A stretch of DNA of 33,768 nucleotides from WAPX01 sp964622075. GTDB lineage: Archaea; Halobacteriota; Archaeoglobi; Archaeoglobales; Archaeoglobaceae. The DNA is taken from contig CAZUMR010000028.1 of NCBI GenBank assembly GCA_964622075.1, positions 1-33,768 on the forward strand, written 5' to 3'. The notes below the pieces were generated by a model. The model ran no database searches, was not told where the DNA came from, and worked only from the letters and a program-made list of their open reading frames with translations. Shown here in pieces: positions 22,540 to 31,264 of this stretch (position 1 is the first letter of the stretch; every line of letters begins with the position of its first letter). Both the position numbers and the translations under genes were made by a program.

Positions 22540-25209
22540 TTGAATAAAAATAATCTCTCGGCAGTGGCGGGAAGGCTTAAAGATCTCTCGGACCTGCAGA
22601 GGATAGCTGCCTTCATCCTTCTTGTTCTGGCAGTTTCAGCACTCTACTCATTCGTTTCGAGCCTGAGCTTTACCAACACAGGCCTTCCGGGGATAGTTGG
22701 TGTTGGGGGATACCACGGAAACTCCAACCCAGTACATCCCGTCCCAGCAAGTTTTTCTCAGGCAAGCATGACCAACCTGAGCAGCGTCTCAAATCCGGCA
22801 AAAACGCCCATTTACTTCGTTGAAGGCCTGAACGACTACACATACCTCATGAGACTCTACACCTCAGCTTACTACGACCCCGTGAAGCATACGTGGGTTG
22901 AGGAGATAACAGCTCCGGGAAAAGAGAAGTCTCCAAGCACTTACACGACCAGATACAAGGTTACTCCAATAGTCACTTTCAAGCATCACATACCCGTCTC
23001 CCAGAAGACTGTGTTTGTCACGCTAAAAAATGCCGTTTACTATCCATCAACGTCAACATATGCTGTAAAGGAAGACAGAGAGCCTTACGTTGGATACTCA
23101 GTTGCAACGCCACCAAGAGCCACAACTGCAGCAAGGTTACCACCAGACAGCCCGTACCTTCAGGTGAACTGTTACGGAAAGGATAGGATAAGGGAGCTTG
23201 CTCTCAAGGTAACCAGGGGAGCGAAGAACGATTACGAAAAAGCGGAGAAAATAGCAGAATTTCTCGAATCCAACTACACATACGGTTTCACAAGTTACAA
23301 CGTTGGCGATCCGATATACGAGTTCCTTTTCGTCAAGAAAGTTGGAATATGCAAGCACTTCGCCTCGGCATTCGTGATGATGTGCAGATCCATTGGATTG
23401 CCAGCGAGGATGGTATTTGGATACAAGGCAAGACCGGAGCCGTACAATCAGACAGTTTTCTCATCCCAAGCACATGCGTGGGCAGAGGTTCTGTTCAAAA
23501 CGGGATGGGTTGAGTTTGATCCCACACCCTCTCAGAAGAAGATACCCACTGAAACGGAAATAACCGGGGTTTCAAAGGAAGTTTACGTCGGGCAGAACCT
23601 TACCGTGAGCGGTGTTGTAAAGATTACCGACAAGAACTATACCTATTTGCAAAACGAAGTCTCAGGATACGTTGAAATTTACCTCGCAAAAAACAAGAAC
23701 GACAGGAAGTCTTACGTCTTCCTCGGAATCTTTCCGGTTAAGGATGGCAGATTCAGTGCAAGCGTTAAGGTTAACAGGACTGGAAAGTACCACGTTCTCG
23801 CACACTACACCGGAAGTCTGATGTTTTACTCCTCGTGGAGCGATCCGGTGGTGGAGATACTTGGAAAACCGTACATAGAAACTAACATAGGCAAATACGT
23901 CGTTGCTGGAGAGTGCACGATAACTGGTAGGGTAGTTTACGGAAAGCCAGTGAATGGAACTATCTACCTGTATGTGGATGGCAAAAAGTATTCGGAAAAA
24001 TTCAACAACACTTTTGAGTTCAGAGTTTACCTGACAAAAGGCCAGCACAGGATAAAAATATACTATCCCGGCTCCAGAAAGTACTTCATAAGCTCCGCAA
24101 GCTTTGAAAAAGTCGTGGAAGCTGGATACGTAAACGTAATTTTCTCAAACAGCACGGCAATAGCTGGAAAGTACTGGAAGTCAAATTTAACAGTTCTGTT
24201 TAATGGAAGGCCTGTTAGAGTTAGGGTGTACATTGGATATCCGTTTTACTCGAACGTCACTTCCGGCCTTGAGTTCAGCCTGATTGCTCCGAAAATAGAG
24301 GGCGTTTACGCTGTAAACTACACAATACCCAGCATGGGATACAGGAACGTTTTCAAACTATACGTTAAATCTCCAACAAAAATCGATGCAGAGGTAAGAG
24401 ATGATACGCTGCTGCTGAGGATAAGAGATATCTCGGGCAATGTCGTGAAAGGATACGTTTACGTTAACGGTAAGAAGTACTACGATCCGGGAGTTTTAAA
24501 GCTGAAGCTGAAAGAAAGCAGAGCAAAAATCTACTACCCCGGTGATGAAACACACCTGCCTTCAAAAGCCACGATCAGTAAACCCCTGCCAATCTGGGTT
24601 TACCTGATTCCGTTACCTTTCATTGCCCTGCTGGCGCTGAAATTCAGGAAAAAGAGGACTCTGAGGTTTTACTACACACCACCTCCAGTCTGGCTGCCGG
24701 GAGATGAGGTCGAGATAACTGCAAGGGCAGAAGGAATAGTCAGGCTGAGCGTTGATGGAGAGAGGCTGGGATTCGGTGAAGGTGAGTTCAGATACACTGG
24801 AAAGCCGGATGTTGGGGAGCACGAGATTGAAGCGGAAGTTCTAAACGAAAAAGGAAAGGTTCTGGAGAAAGACAGACTGAAGTTCTACGTTTTGCCATTC
24901 TGGAGAGCTCTCGCAAAAGTGTTCGAGGATGTAGTAGAGTTCTGTGAGAAAAAGACCGGTAAAAGTATGAAAGATGCCACTGCAAGAGAGGTACTTGAGG
25001 CTCTTGAAGTTGATGAGGAGTTGAAGAGAGAACTCCTGTCCTTCTTCGAACCAAACAGATATGGAGATAGAGAGACTGGTAGCAGAGAAGACTTAGTAGA
25101 ATTTTACAAGTTATGTAAAAAAGTCATAGAAGAAAAAGAGTTTAAAAATAAAAGTAAATTCATTACTGGTTTTAATCCCGCCGGCAAACCTGACAGAGGT
25201 GGATCGTAA
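22540..25209 (+). CDS. Transglutaminase-like membrane protein (TgpA-type) with Ig-like repeats
   Basis: The 889-residue protein has an N-terminal helix (about 22-42), a long extracellular part, one helix near 683-703 and a cytoplasmic C-terminal domain. The transglutaminase/cysteine-protease core has Cys271 (VGICKHFASAF), His312 (QAHAWAEV) and Asp327 (EFDPTP), a complete triad. About 330-680 are beta-sandwich repeats (VSKEVYVGQNLTVSGVV, YVVAGECTITGRVV, SPTKIDAEV). The C-terminus has SMKDATAREVLEALEV, as in proteins next to MoxR and DUF58. The TTG at 22540 is listed; GTG 22564 is an alternative, placed about 26 nt after TTAAATTGAATAAA. A 98-bp AT-rich spacer with no clear Shine-Dalgarno precedes it. 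Confidence 0.82.
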   Translation: MNKNNLSAVAGRLKDLSDLQRIAAFILLVLAVSALYSFVSSLSFTNTGLPGIVGVGGYHGNSNPVHPVPASFSQASMTNLSSVSNPAKTPIYFVEGLNDYTYLMRLYTSAYYDPVKHTWVEEITAPGKEKSPSTYTTRYKVTPIVTFKHHIPVSQKTVFVTLKNAVYYPSTSTYAVKEDREPYVGYSVATPPRATTAARLPPDSPYLQVNCYGKDRIRELALKVTRGAKNDYEKAEKIAEFLESNYTYGFTSYNVGDPIYEFLFVKKVGICKHFASAFVMMCRSIGLPARMVFGYKARPEPYNQTVFSSQAHAWAEVLFKTGWVEFDPTPSQKKIPTETEITGVSKEVYVGQNLTVSGVVKITDKNYTYLQNEVSGYVEIYLAKNKNDRKSYVFLGIFPVKDGRFSASVKVNRTGKYHVLAHYTGSLMFYSSWSDPVVEILGKPYIETNIGKYVVAGECTITGRVVYGKPVNGTIYLYVDGKKYSEKFNNTFEFRVYLTKGQHRIKIYYPGSRKYFISSASFEKVVEAGYVNVIFSNSTAIAGKYWKSNLTVLFNGRPVRVRVYIGYPFYSNVTSGLEFSLIAPKIEGVYAVNYTIPSMGYRNVFKLYVKSPTKIDAEVRDDTLLLRIRDISGNVVKGYVYVNGKKYYDPGVLKLKLKESRAKIYYPGDETHLPSKATISKPLPIWVYLIPLPFIALLALKFRKKRTLRFYYTPPPVWLPGDEVEITARAEGIVRLSVDGERLGFGEGEFRYTGKPDVGEHEIEAEVLNEKGKVLEKDRLKFYVLPFWRALAKVFEDVVEFCEKKTGKSMKDATAREVLEALEVDEELKRELLSFFEPNRYGDRETGSREDLVEFYKLCKKVIEEKEFKNKSKFITGFNPAGKPDRGGS

Positions 25210-25224
25210 CACGGGGTGTTGAAA

Positions 25225-26205
25225 ATGCTGCTTGGAGTTGTAACGCTGACAGTGGTGTTCGCAGCACTGTACTGGATAATCACCCACCAGACACTGTACT
25301 TCGGCAGAGTTCTGTTCGAGGTAGCTCCCACGACCCTGCTGTCAATATACGCACTGCTACTTCTGGGAATCGTTCTGAGGGGAAAAGCAAGGATTCTGAA
25401 GCCATTTCCGTTTGCTGTGGCCTTTTACCTGATAGCAGACACTGTTCTCTTCAATCTTCAAATGTACTATCCGGTCACGCTAAACAGCATTTACCTCCTA
25501 ATCCTGCTGATAGGTCTCGCACTTGTGGCCTCAGATTTGCCCAGGAGGCATATAACCTCGTGTGCTGGCTTTCTCCTTGCAGCCATTTCGTCTTACATGC
25601 TGATATACCACTACAATAGCCTTGCAGCCATAGCCTCTGCTGCCATACTTGCCTACTTTGCTCTGACGTCGCTCGCCTCTGGATTTGAAGGTGTGGTTGC
25701 AAGAGGAATAGCTTCCTCAAGAACATACGTAATTTTTGCCCTGATTGCCGTTGCAATAATGGAGTTCGCAAAGCCATACCTGCATGGCGGGCTTTTTGAC
25801 TTTGCAGAATGGGCAATACTCGCCCTTGCAGCTTTTGCCGTGTTTAGAAACTTCAAACCCGGTTACGATGAAAGTTATCTCGAACCGCATTCCCAGAAAA
25901 TATCCGAGAGGTTTGATGAGCTTGTGATGAACCTCGAAAGGGCTGCAAAGAGTTTCGTCGAAAGCGGTGAAAAAGCTCTGCTCGTTTCCTGCGTTGTAAA
26001 GGCTCTGAGCGATGCAGGGTGCACGGAGAGAGAGATAGCAGATGTAGTAGCCCCAATTGTAAATCACTGCGATGAAAAACCTCCATTACTGTCATTCCCA
26101 TGGGAAAGAGCTCTGATAGAAAAAAAGAATAGAAAAAGAAGAGAAAAAGCTCTGAATGCTGTGACAAGAGTTCTGGAGGAAAAAGCAGGTAAGGCGGGGA
26201 GTTGA
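25225..26205 (+). CDS. Membrane protein of the MoxR-DUF58 cluster, unknown function
   Basis: The 326-residue protein has about seven hydrophobic helices in its first 210 residues, then a cytoplasmic region of about 110 residues with FDELVMNLERAAKSFVESGE and a C-terminal coil rich in Lys/Arg/Glu. GGGGTG at 25213-25218 precedes ATG 25225 by 6 nt, so I prefer this start over GTG 25216. It begins 15 nt after the transglutaminase stop and is followed by moxR after 78 bp. I know no function. Its place suggests a membrane partner of the transglutaminase and MoxR proteins. Confidence 0.68.
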   Translation: MLLGVVTLTVVFAALYWIITHQTLYFGRVLFEVAPTTLLSIYALLLLGIVLRGKARILKPFPFAVAFYLIADTVLFNLQMYYPVTLNSIYLLILLIGLALVASDLPRRHITSCAGFLLAAISSYMLIYHYNSLAAIASAAILAYFALTSLASGFEGVVARGIASSRTYVIFALIAVAIMEFAKPYLHGGLFDFAEWAILALAAFAVFRNFKPGYDESYLEPHSQKISERFDELVMNLERAAKSFVESGEKALLVSCVVKALSDAGCTEREIADVVAPIVNHCDEKPPLLSFPWERALIEKKNRKRREKALNAVTRVLEEKAGKAGS

Positions 26206-26283
26206 TGATTCTGAATTTTTAGATTAAAATAAAAACCTGGATTAAAACCAAATAAAAATAAAAAAGTAAAGAGAGGTGATAGC

Positions 26284-27297
26284 TTGAACGAAACGGGTGG
26301 TATGGCTAACAGAGGAATTACACCTTCAGCTTTCAGAAGAGCGTGTGAGAGCATAATAAGAACTGTCTGTGACGTTTACGTCGGAGATGAGCTGATAGTA
26401 AAAAAGATGCTTGCTGCAAGTCTTGGAAACGGAAACGTTCTTTTCGAAGATTACCCCGGACTCGGAAAGACTCTGCTCGCCAAGGTTTTTGCCAAGGCAA
26501 TAGGGGCAAGGTACAACAGAATACAGTTCACCCCTGACCTGCTGCCGGCAGACATAACCGGAACCAAGGTTTACAGAGCTGGAAACTTCGAACTCGTCAA
26601 GGGGCCAATTTTCACGCACGTTTTGCTTGCTGATGAGATAAACAGGAGTCCTCCAAAAACACAGGCGGCTCTCCTTGAGGCAATGGAAGAGAAACAGGTA
26701 ACCATTGAGGGAGAAACGCATCCTCTGGAGCTGCCTTTCTTTGTAATAGCAACTCAGAACCCGATTGAACAGGAAGGAACTTACCCTCTTCCAGAAGCGC
26801 AGCTTGACAGGTTCATGATAAGGCTGTGCCCCGGATATCCGGAGAGCGTGGAGGAAGAAATGGAAATTCTCAGGAGGAGAATATCCTGGATGAAGGACGA
26901 TCCAACTGAGGACGTTGAGCCAAGTGTTGACCTGTCAACGTTCAAGGCCATGCAGGACTTTGTGGAGTCGTCGATATACGTTGGAAGGAGCATACTTAGA
27001 TACATATCCGAGCTCGTAAGAGCTACAAGAGAGCACGAGTTCGTTGAGGTAGGCTCGAGCCCGAGAGGTGGGCTTGCTCTACTAAAGATCTCAAGAGCCA
27101 TAGCAGCCATGGAAGGAAGGGATTACGTAATTCCAGATGATGTAAAGCTTGTAGCAGTTGATGCACTTGCACACAGGGTTATTTTGAAAATAGAGAGGGC
27201 TGTGGAAGGAATAAGACCAGAAGTGGTAGTTCAAGACGTCCTGAAGGAGGTAGAGGTGCCCAAAGGTGATGAGGAAGGCAGGAGCTTCGCTCGCTAA
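26284..27297 (+). CDS. moxR: MoxR-family AAA+ ATPase
   Basis: MoxR ATPases act as chaperones that insert metals or activate partner complexes, often with DUF58/vWA proteins. The 337-residue protein has Walker A DYPGLGKTLL (57-66), Walker B LLADEINRSPPKTQAALLEAMEE and sensor 1 FVIATQNPIEQEGTYPLPEAQLDRF, then the helical lid with SSPRGGLALLKISRA. The start is TTG at 26284, 3 nt after AGGTGAT, the same arrangement as the ACG-start gene at 6172. The downstream DUF58 gene overlaps the last 29 bases, so translation is coupled. Confidence 0.93.
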   Translation: MNETGGMANRGITPSAFRRACESIIRTVCDVYVGDELIVKKMLAASLGNGNVLFEDYPGLGKTLLAKVFAKAIGARYNRIQFTPDLLPADITGTKVYRAGNFELVKGPIFTHVLLADEINRSPPKTQAALLEAMEEKQVTIEGETHPLELPFFVIATQNPIEQEGTYPLPEAQLDRFMIRLCPGYPESVEEEMEILRRRISWMKDDPTEDVEPSVDLSTFKAMQDFVESSIYVGRSILRYISELVRATREHEFVEVGSSPRGGLALLKISRAIAAMEGRDYVIPDDVKLVAVDALAHRVILKIERAVEGIRPEVVVQDVLKEVEVPKGDEEGRSFAR

Positions 27298-28441
27298 GTT
27301 TTCAGTTTACCTCATACTCTCCGGAATTTTCCTCACAGCTCCCATACTGATAAGGTTAGCCATCATTCCCGCCTTCCTTCTGGCAATACCCTTTGGGGTG
27401 AGGGCAAAGTTCGTCAGAGGAGAGTGGGACGAGAAAGTTTCCGTTGGAGAAGAGTTCAGCGTTAGTATTCTGGTTGAGCTCATAGGATTTGGAATAGTAA
27501 GAGTTAGACACACTCTCCCTGAGCACTTTGAGCTTACAGACGGTACAAACCTTGAGGAGAGCCTTGTTTTTGGAAGAAAACTCGTTAAAATAAACTATAG
27601 AGCAAAAGCTACGAGGAGAGGTCTCTACAGACTTGACAGGCTTGAATACGAAGTTGAAAGTTTCAGCAAAGCTTTTGTCAGGCGTGGAGTTGCTGAAACT
27701 CCCGTAACGCTTGAGGTCAAGCACAGACCGCCAAAAATAAGGAAGGTAAGGGAAATAAGGGGTAAGGCTAAATCTCCAATTCCGGGCATAGACATAGCGA
27801 AAATTGGAGTTCCCGGAACTGACTTCAGAGAGATCAGAGACTACATGCCCGGAGATTCGATGAAATTCGTCAACTGGAAAGCAACTGCAAGAAAGGGGAA
27901 GCTGATGGTCAACCAGTACGAGGTTGAGGGTAAAAAGGCAGTGTGGATATTCCTTGATGCAAACCCCTACATGCTTCACGGCACGAGCATAAAGAACTAC
28001 CTCGAAGCTGCCATAGAGGTTGCAAACGCTCTTGCATATCACTACACTTCAAGAGGTCACAAGGTTGGATTGTACGTTATCGGAGACAAGAGGATGATAT
28101 ATCCCGACGTTGGAAGCAGACAGTTCAGAAGAATAAGCCGGGCTCTTCTCGAAGTAGAAGGTGGAAAGGAGAGTGTAAACGATGCCATAGAGAGCTGCAA
28201 GAAAATGCTTCTGCTATACAGCCCGCTTTTAATCCTCATAACAAGGGCCGAGAGAGTTAGAGGCGAGAGCATACTTAAACTGTCAAAACTGATGCCAGTT
28301 CAGGTGATAGCTCTCAAGGGTCTTGAGGAGGGATTTTCTGGTATGGTGATGGAAGCTGCAAGGAGAAAGGCTGTCAGCAGGCTGAGGAGCTGTGGTAGCT
28401 GCGTGGAAGTTGATGTAAACAGGCCTCTGGCAATATGGTGA
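27269..28441 (+). CDS. DUF58-family protein (vWA-like), partner of MoxR
   Basis: The 390-residue protein has two N-terminal hydrophobic segments (about 10-45), a beta-rich region, and the DUF58 core PGTDFREIRDYMPGDSMKFVNWKATARKGKLMVNQYEVE followed by a von Willebrand A-like fold (VWIFLDANPYMLHGTS). ATG 27269 is preceded by GGAGGTAGAGGTG about 10 nt upstream, inside moxR. DUF58 proteins pair almost always with MoxR ATPases. The biochemical role is not known; by analogy it binds metal ions or partner proteins. Confidence 0.9.
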   Translation: MRKAGASLAKFSVYLILSGIFLTAPILIRLAIIPAFLLAIPFGVRAKFVRGEWDEKVSVGEEFSVSILVELIGFGIVRVRHTLPEHFELTDGTNLEESLVFGRKLVKINYRAKATRRGLYRLDRLEYEVESFSKAFVRRGVAETPVTLEVKHRPPKIRKVREIRGKAKSPIPGIDIAKIGVPGTDFREIRDYMPGDSMKFVNWKATARKGKLMVNQYEVEGKKAVWIFLDANPYMLHGTSIKNYLEAAIEVANALAYHYTSRGHKVGLYVIGDKRMIYPDVGSRQFRRISRALLEVEGGKESVNDAIESCKKMLLLYSPLLILITRAERVRGESILKLSKLMPVQVIALKGLEEGFSGMVMEAARRKAVSRLRSCGSCVEVDVNRPLAIW

Positions 28442-28466
28442 AGGCGTATCCGGTGATGGTGAGAGC

Positions 28467-28994
28467 ATGAAGGGGTGGAGAGTTGTCAGCCTGATAATAG
28501 CCGAGATCGCATTTTTCATGGCGTGGATATCCTACTCAACAACACCTCTCTCAGCGATAATAAATCCTGTTTACTTGCTCCCCATAGCCGTAATTCCGGC
28601 TCTGACGATTTTTAAAAAGAATCCATTCAGTTTCGAGTTCTTTTCAGTACTCATGCTCATGCTTCTGCCAAAGATCTTTCCATCCACCCCACTGTTCAAA
28701 TCTGTCGTCAACACAGTAAACTTCCTTGGATTTACGGATCTTGCAAGATACATGGTATCGATTTTGACACCACAGCCTGTGCCATCGCTTCCAGCCATAG
28801 TTGCCCTGTTTTGCCTTGCCCAGATGCTTGAAAACAGCAGAACGAGATATCTTGGGGTTTTTGCAGTTGCAGTAATGGCAGCTTACTTGATATATCCGAT
28901 TGCATTTTTGCCATTTAAACCGGAATACTTCTTTGCGATAATCGCCATCGGAATAGCGGCAATCGCTTTCGCCGTCTTTGAGTACGTGCATTAG
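28467..28994 (+). CDS. Small polytopic membrane protein at the end of the cluster
   Basis: The 175-residue protein is almost entirely hydrophobic, with about five to six membrane helices (near 6-26, 31-48, 52-70, 105-117, 125-145 and 152-172) and few charged residues. I recognise no motif. It starts 25 nt after the DUF58 stop with GGTGAGAGC upstream, so it probably belongs to the same transcript. Its end converges on iorB with 17 bp between stops. The function is unknown. Confidence 0.68.
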   Translation: MKGWRVVSLIIAEIAFFMAWISYSTTPLSAIINPVYLLPIAVIPALTIFKKNPFSFEFFSVLMLMLLPKIFPSTPLFKSVVNTVNFLGFTDLARYMVSILTPQPVPSLPAIVALFCLAQMLENSRTRYLGVFAVAVMAAYLIYPIAFLPFKPEYFFAIIAIGIAAIAFAVFEYVH

Positions 28995-29011
28995 CCGTTA
29001 AACAGCAGCCA

Positions 29012-29584
29012 TTAAACAGCCTCGTATCCCATCCTCAGTGCCCTGAGGTTGACATCGTGCAGTTTCTCAGGTAAAACTTCCATGACCGCCCTTTCAAGCT
29101 CTTCAAGAGTGAACACTCTCGATATCCTGCAGAAAGAGCCAAGAATTGCCACGTTGGTTGCCTGAGCGTTTCCGGCTTTTTCAGCTATCTCACTTGCGTT
29201 TACGAGGTATAGGTCAAGCCAGGATAGAGAGTTCACAACATCCTCAAGTTCAGGGTAGCTTGCCTCTCCCCTGCTAACAGCCGGCGGAACGATTTTGCCT
29301 GTGTTGACTATGGCTTTTGTTTTTTCTCCGTAGTAGGATGCATACCTGAGTACTTCTGAGAGCTCAAGAGAGAGCACGTAATCTGCACTTCCGAGAGGTA
29401 TTAACGGAGAGAGAACATCCCCAATCCTGACGTGAACTTCTACGCTACCTCCTCTCTGAGCCATACCGTGGGTTTCAGCTGTCAGAACGTTTTTACCTGA
29501 GTTCATGGCAGCTTTTGCAAGTATCATGGACGACGTAAGAATTCCCTGACCACCAACACCTGTTAAAAGAACGTTTATTTCCAT
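29012..29584 (-). CDS. iorB: Indolepyruvate:ferredoxin oxidoreductase, beta subunit
   Basis: With IorA it converts arylpyruvates to acyl-CoA and reduces ferredoxin in amino-acid fermentation and the reverse reaction. The 190-residue protein has GVGGQGILTSSMILAKAA (N-terminal glycine loop), ETHGMAQRGGSVEVHVRIG and a closing region as in the IorB/gamma-POR family. ATG 29584 is preferred to the adjoining TTG 29590. No iorA is in the window, so this is a separate copy, or its partner lies elsewhere. A shared AT element at 29607-29619 lies about 27 nt upstream. Confidence 0.88.
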   Translation of the reverse strand: MEINVLLTGVGGQGILTSSMILAKAAMNSGKNVLTAETHGMAQRGGSVEVHVRIGDVLSPLIPLGSADYVLSLELSEVLRYASYYGEKTKAIVNTGKIVPPAVSRGEASYPELEDVVNSLSWLDLYLVNASEIAEKAGNAQATNVAILGSFCRISRVFTLEELERAVMEVLPEKLHDVNLRALRMGYEAV

Positions 29585-29606
29585 GGCCAAAACCTGCTAC
29601 CAGTTT

Positions 29607-29619
29607 CTTAAAACGTTTT
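29607..29619. promoter_or_regulatory. Bidirectional TATA-like element between iorB and the DUF5611 gene
   Basis: CTTAAAACGTTTT sits in the 59-bp spacer between two divergent start codons, 29584 (minus) and 29644 (plus). It is about 27-28 nt from each, so one near-palindromic box could direct two leaderless transcripts. Confidence 0.5.
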
Positions 29620-29643
29620 GCCTTTTCCTTGACACTGTCTAAC

Positions 29644-30009
29644 ATGTCAGTCAACCAGCATGCCCAAAATCTATTTTACCTCAGGAACACCCTTCCGGAG
29701 ATGAGGGCGTATCCGTTCAAGAGGGGGTATAAACCAACTGAAGAAAGGCTTGAGGAGATGATAATCAAGCACTTTGGAGAGTTCAGAAAAGACGGTGATT
29801 ACTACATTGTGAGCTTTGGAGCGATAGAAGAACTTAGAATGAAGCTTGAAGGTAAAAAGCTAATGGCAGAAACAAGGACGAATCCAAAAGCTCCCGATGA
29901 CGTTGCCATTGAAACAATCAAAAAGTACAACAGATTTCTGCAGGATCTTACAGGATACTCGGCTAAAGAGAGACAGAAGCTCATGAAAAAGGAGGTCGAG
30001 AAAGGTTAA
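29644..30009 (+). CDS. DUF5611-type archaeal protein
   Basis: The 121-residue protein (SVNQHAQNLFYLRNTLPEMRAYPFKRGYKPTEERLEEM) has the pattern I associate with the archaeal family DUF5611, including YYIVSFGAIEELRMKLEGKKLMAETRTNPKAPDDVAIETIKKYNRFL. It is a soluble alpha/beta protein of unknown role. The ATG at 29644 is about 28 nt after the shared TATA-like element; the in-frame TTG at 29629 is less likely. It lies 16 bp upstream of the phosphopantothenate synthetase gene, probably in one operon. Confidence 0.68.
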   Translation: MSVNQHAQNLFYLRNTLPEMRAYPFKRGYKPTEERLEEMIIKHFGEFRKDGDYYIVSFGAIEELRMKLEGKKLMAETRTNPKAPDDVAIETIKKYNRFLQDLTGYSAKERQKLMKKEVEKG

Positions 30010-30025
30010 ATGGCAGCTGTCAATC

Positions 30026-30763
30026 ATGAAGCCCATAATTCCGAAATCCCACCCGAGATACAGTTCTCTGATGACGAGGGAGAAACTCGTTGAGGGATTC
30101 AGAAGGGGGATTGTCGTTCCGGAGGGTTTAATAGCTCACGGCAGAGGAGAGGCCTTTGACTATATATTTGGTGAGAGAACAAGAGAGTTTGCAGCAGAAG
30201 CAGAGAAGGCAGCAGTTGCACTCATGCTCCTTTCAGAGAGACCGGTAATATCGGTAAACGGAAATGCTGCTGCCCTTGTTGCGGAAGAGCTGTCAGAACT
30301 GTCAGAAGTGTTAAACGCACCACTTGAAGTTAATGTTTTCCACTGGAGCAGAGAGCGGGTTGAAAAAATAGCAGAATTTTTAATGGAAAAAGGATGCAAA
30401 AATGTCCTTTTTGCGGGAGATGCTGTAATCGAGGGTATTGAGCACTTCAGGAGGATCGTTGACAGGAGAGGAATATACTCAGCAGACACGGTACTTGTAA
30501 TGCTTGAAGATGGAGACAGGTGTGAAATTCTCAGAAAGAACGGAAAGAAGGTCATAGCTGTAGATCTTAACCCGCTTTCAAGAACAGCAAAAATGGCAGA
30601 TATAACAATAGTAAACAACGTAACAAGAGCAATACCGGAGATGACGGAGCTTGCAAGATCGATGAAGGAGAAAAAGAGGGAGGAGCTGGAAGAGATTTTG
30701 AAGAGTTACGATAATAAAAAAATTTTAGATGATGCTCTTAAGGCCATATCAGATCTTGTCTGA
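30026..30763 (+). CDS. 4-phosphopantoate--beta-alanine ligase (archaeal phosphopantothenate synthetase)
   Basis: It joins 4-phosphopantoate and beta-alanine with ATP to give 4'-phosphopantothenate on the archaeal route to coenzyme A. The 245-residue length fits. Conserved blocks are IPKSHPRYSSLMTREKLVEGF, GLIAHGRGEAFDYIFGE, PVISVNGNAAAL, LEDGDRCEILRKNGKKVIAVDLNPLSRTAKMADITIVNNVTRAIPEM, as in the DUF137 family. It follows the DUF5611 gene by 16 bp. It is convergent with the YdjM-like gene. Confidence 0.9.
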   Translation: MKPIIPKSHPRYSSLMTREKLVEGFRRGIVVPEGLIAHGRGEAFDYIFGERTREFAAEAEKAAVALMLLSERPVISVNGNAAALVAEELSELSEVLNAPLEVNVFHWSRERVEKIAEFLMEKGCKNVLFAGDAVIEGIEHFRRIVDRRGIYSADTVLVMLEDGDRCEILRKNGKKVIAVDLNPLSRTAKMADITIVNNVTRAIPEMTELARSMKEKKREELEEILKSYDNKKILDDALKAISDLV

Positions 30764-30786
30764 TTTTTACAGATTTTAGAAGGACA

Positions 30787-31242
30787 TCACTTCAAACCGG
30801 AAATCGAGTGTAAAAACACGGAGAACTCTTCAAGAGGTCTGACGTTCACACTGTACTTGAACCTGAGGATAACAAGTGCAGCTGATAATGCCAGAATCAG
30901 TCCATTGCCTACCGGGCTATCAAACCTAAACCTGGCAATCCTGTAATTCTTTTTTGATGGGTAAAATAGCTCCACACCTTCCGGATTCAGCATGTCAGCA
31001 AATATATGCGTTGTTATTCCTATTAAAGCCGGTAAAGCGAGATTTGGAAAGAGGAGTGACGTAACGATGTACGCAAGAAACGCAAACAGCAGGGAGTGAG
31101 TGAATCCTCTGTGCCTCAGGCCAAGCGTGTGATCCATATCGCTTACCACGCCAAAGAAGCCAGAGGCAATTACCTGTGAGGGTGTCAAACGCAAGAAGAA
31201 TGCCGTTGCCATTGCAAAAATTGCATGTGTTTTCCTAAGCAT
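30787..31242 (-). CDS. YdjM-family membrane-bound hydrolase-like protein
   Basis: The 151-residue protein has about four membrane helices and the histidine/aspartate motifs of the YdjM family (metal-dependent membrane hydrolases): LRKTHAIFA, GVVSDMDHTLGL, RHRGFTHS and GITTHIFADMLNPEGVELFYPS. The residues are well placed for metal binding. The substrate is unknown. A GGAGGGG ribosome site (minus strand, 31247-31253) precedes the ATG by 4 nt. It follows the PHP gene by 22 nt, so the two are likely cotranscribed. Confidence 0.82.
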   Translation of the reverse strand: MLRKTHAIFAMATAFFLRLTPSQVIASGFFGVVSDMDHTLGLRHRGFTHSLLFAFLAYIVTSLLFPNLALPALIGITTHIFADMLNPEGVELFYPSKKNYRIARFRFDSPVGNGLILALSAALVILRFKYSVNVRPLEEFSVFLHSISGLK

Positions 31243-31264
31243 TTTGCCCCTCCAGCCATTTGAA

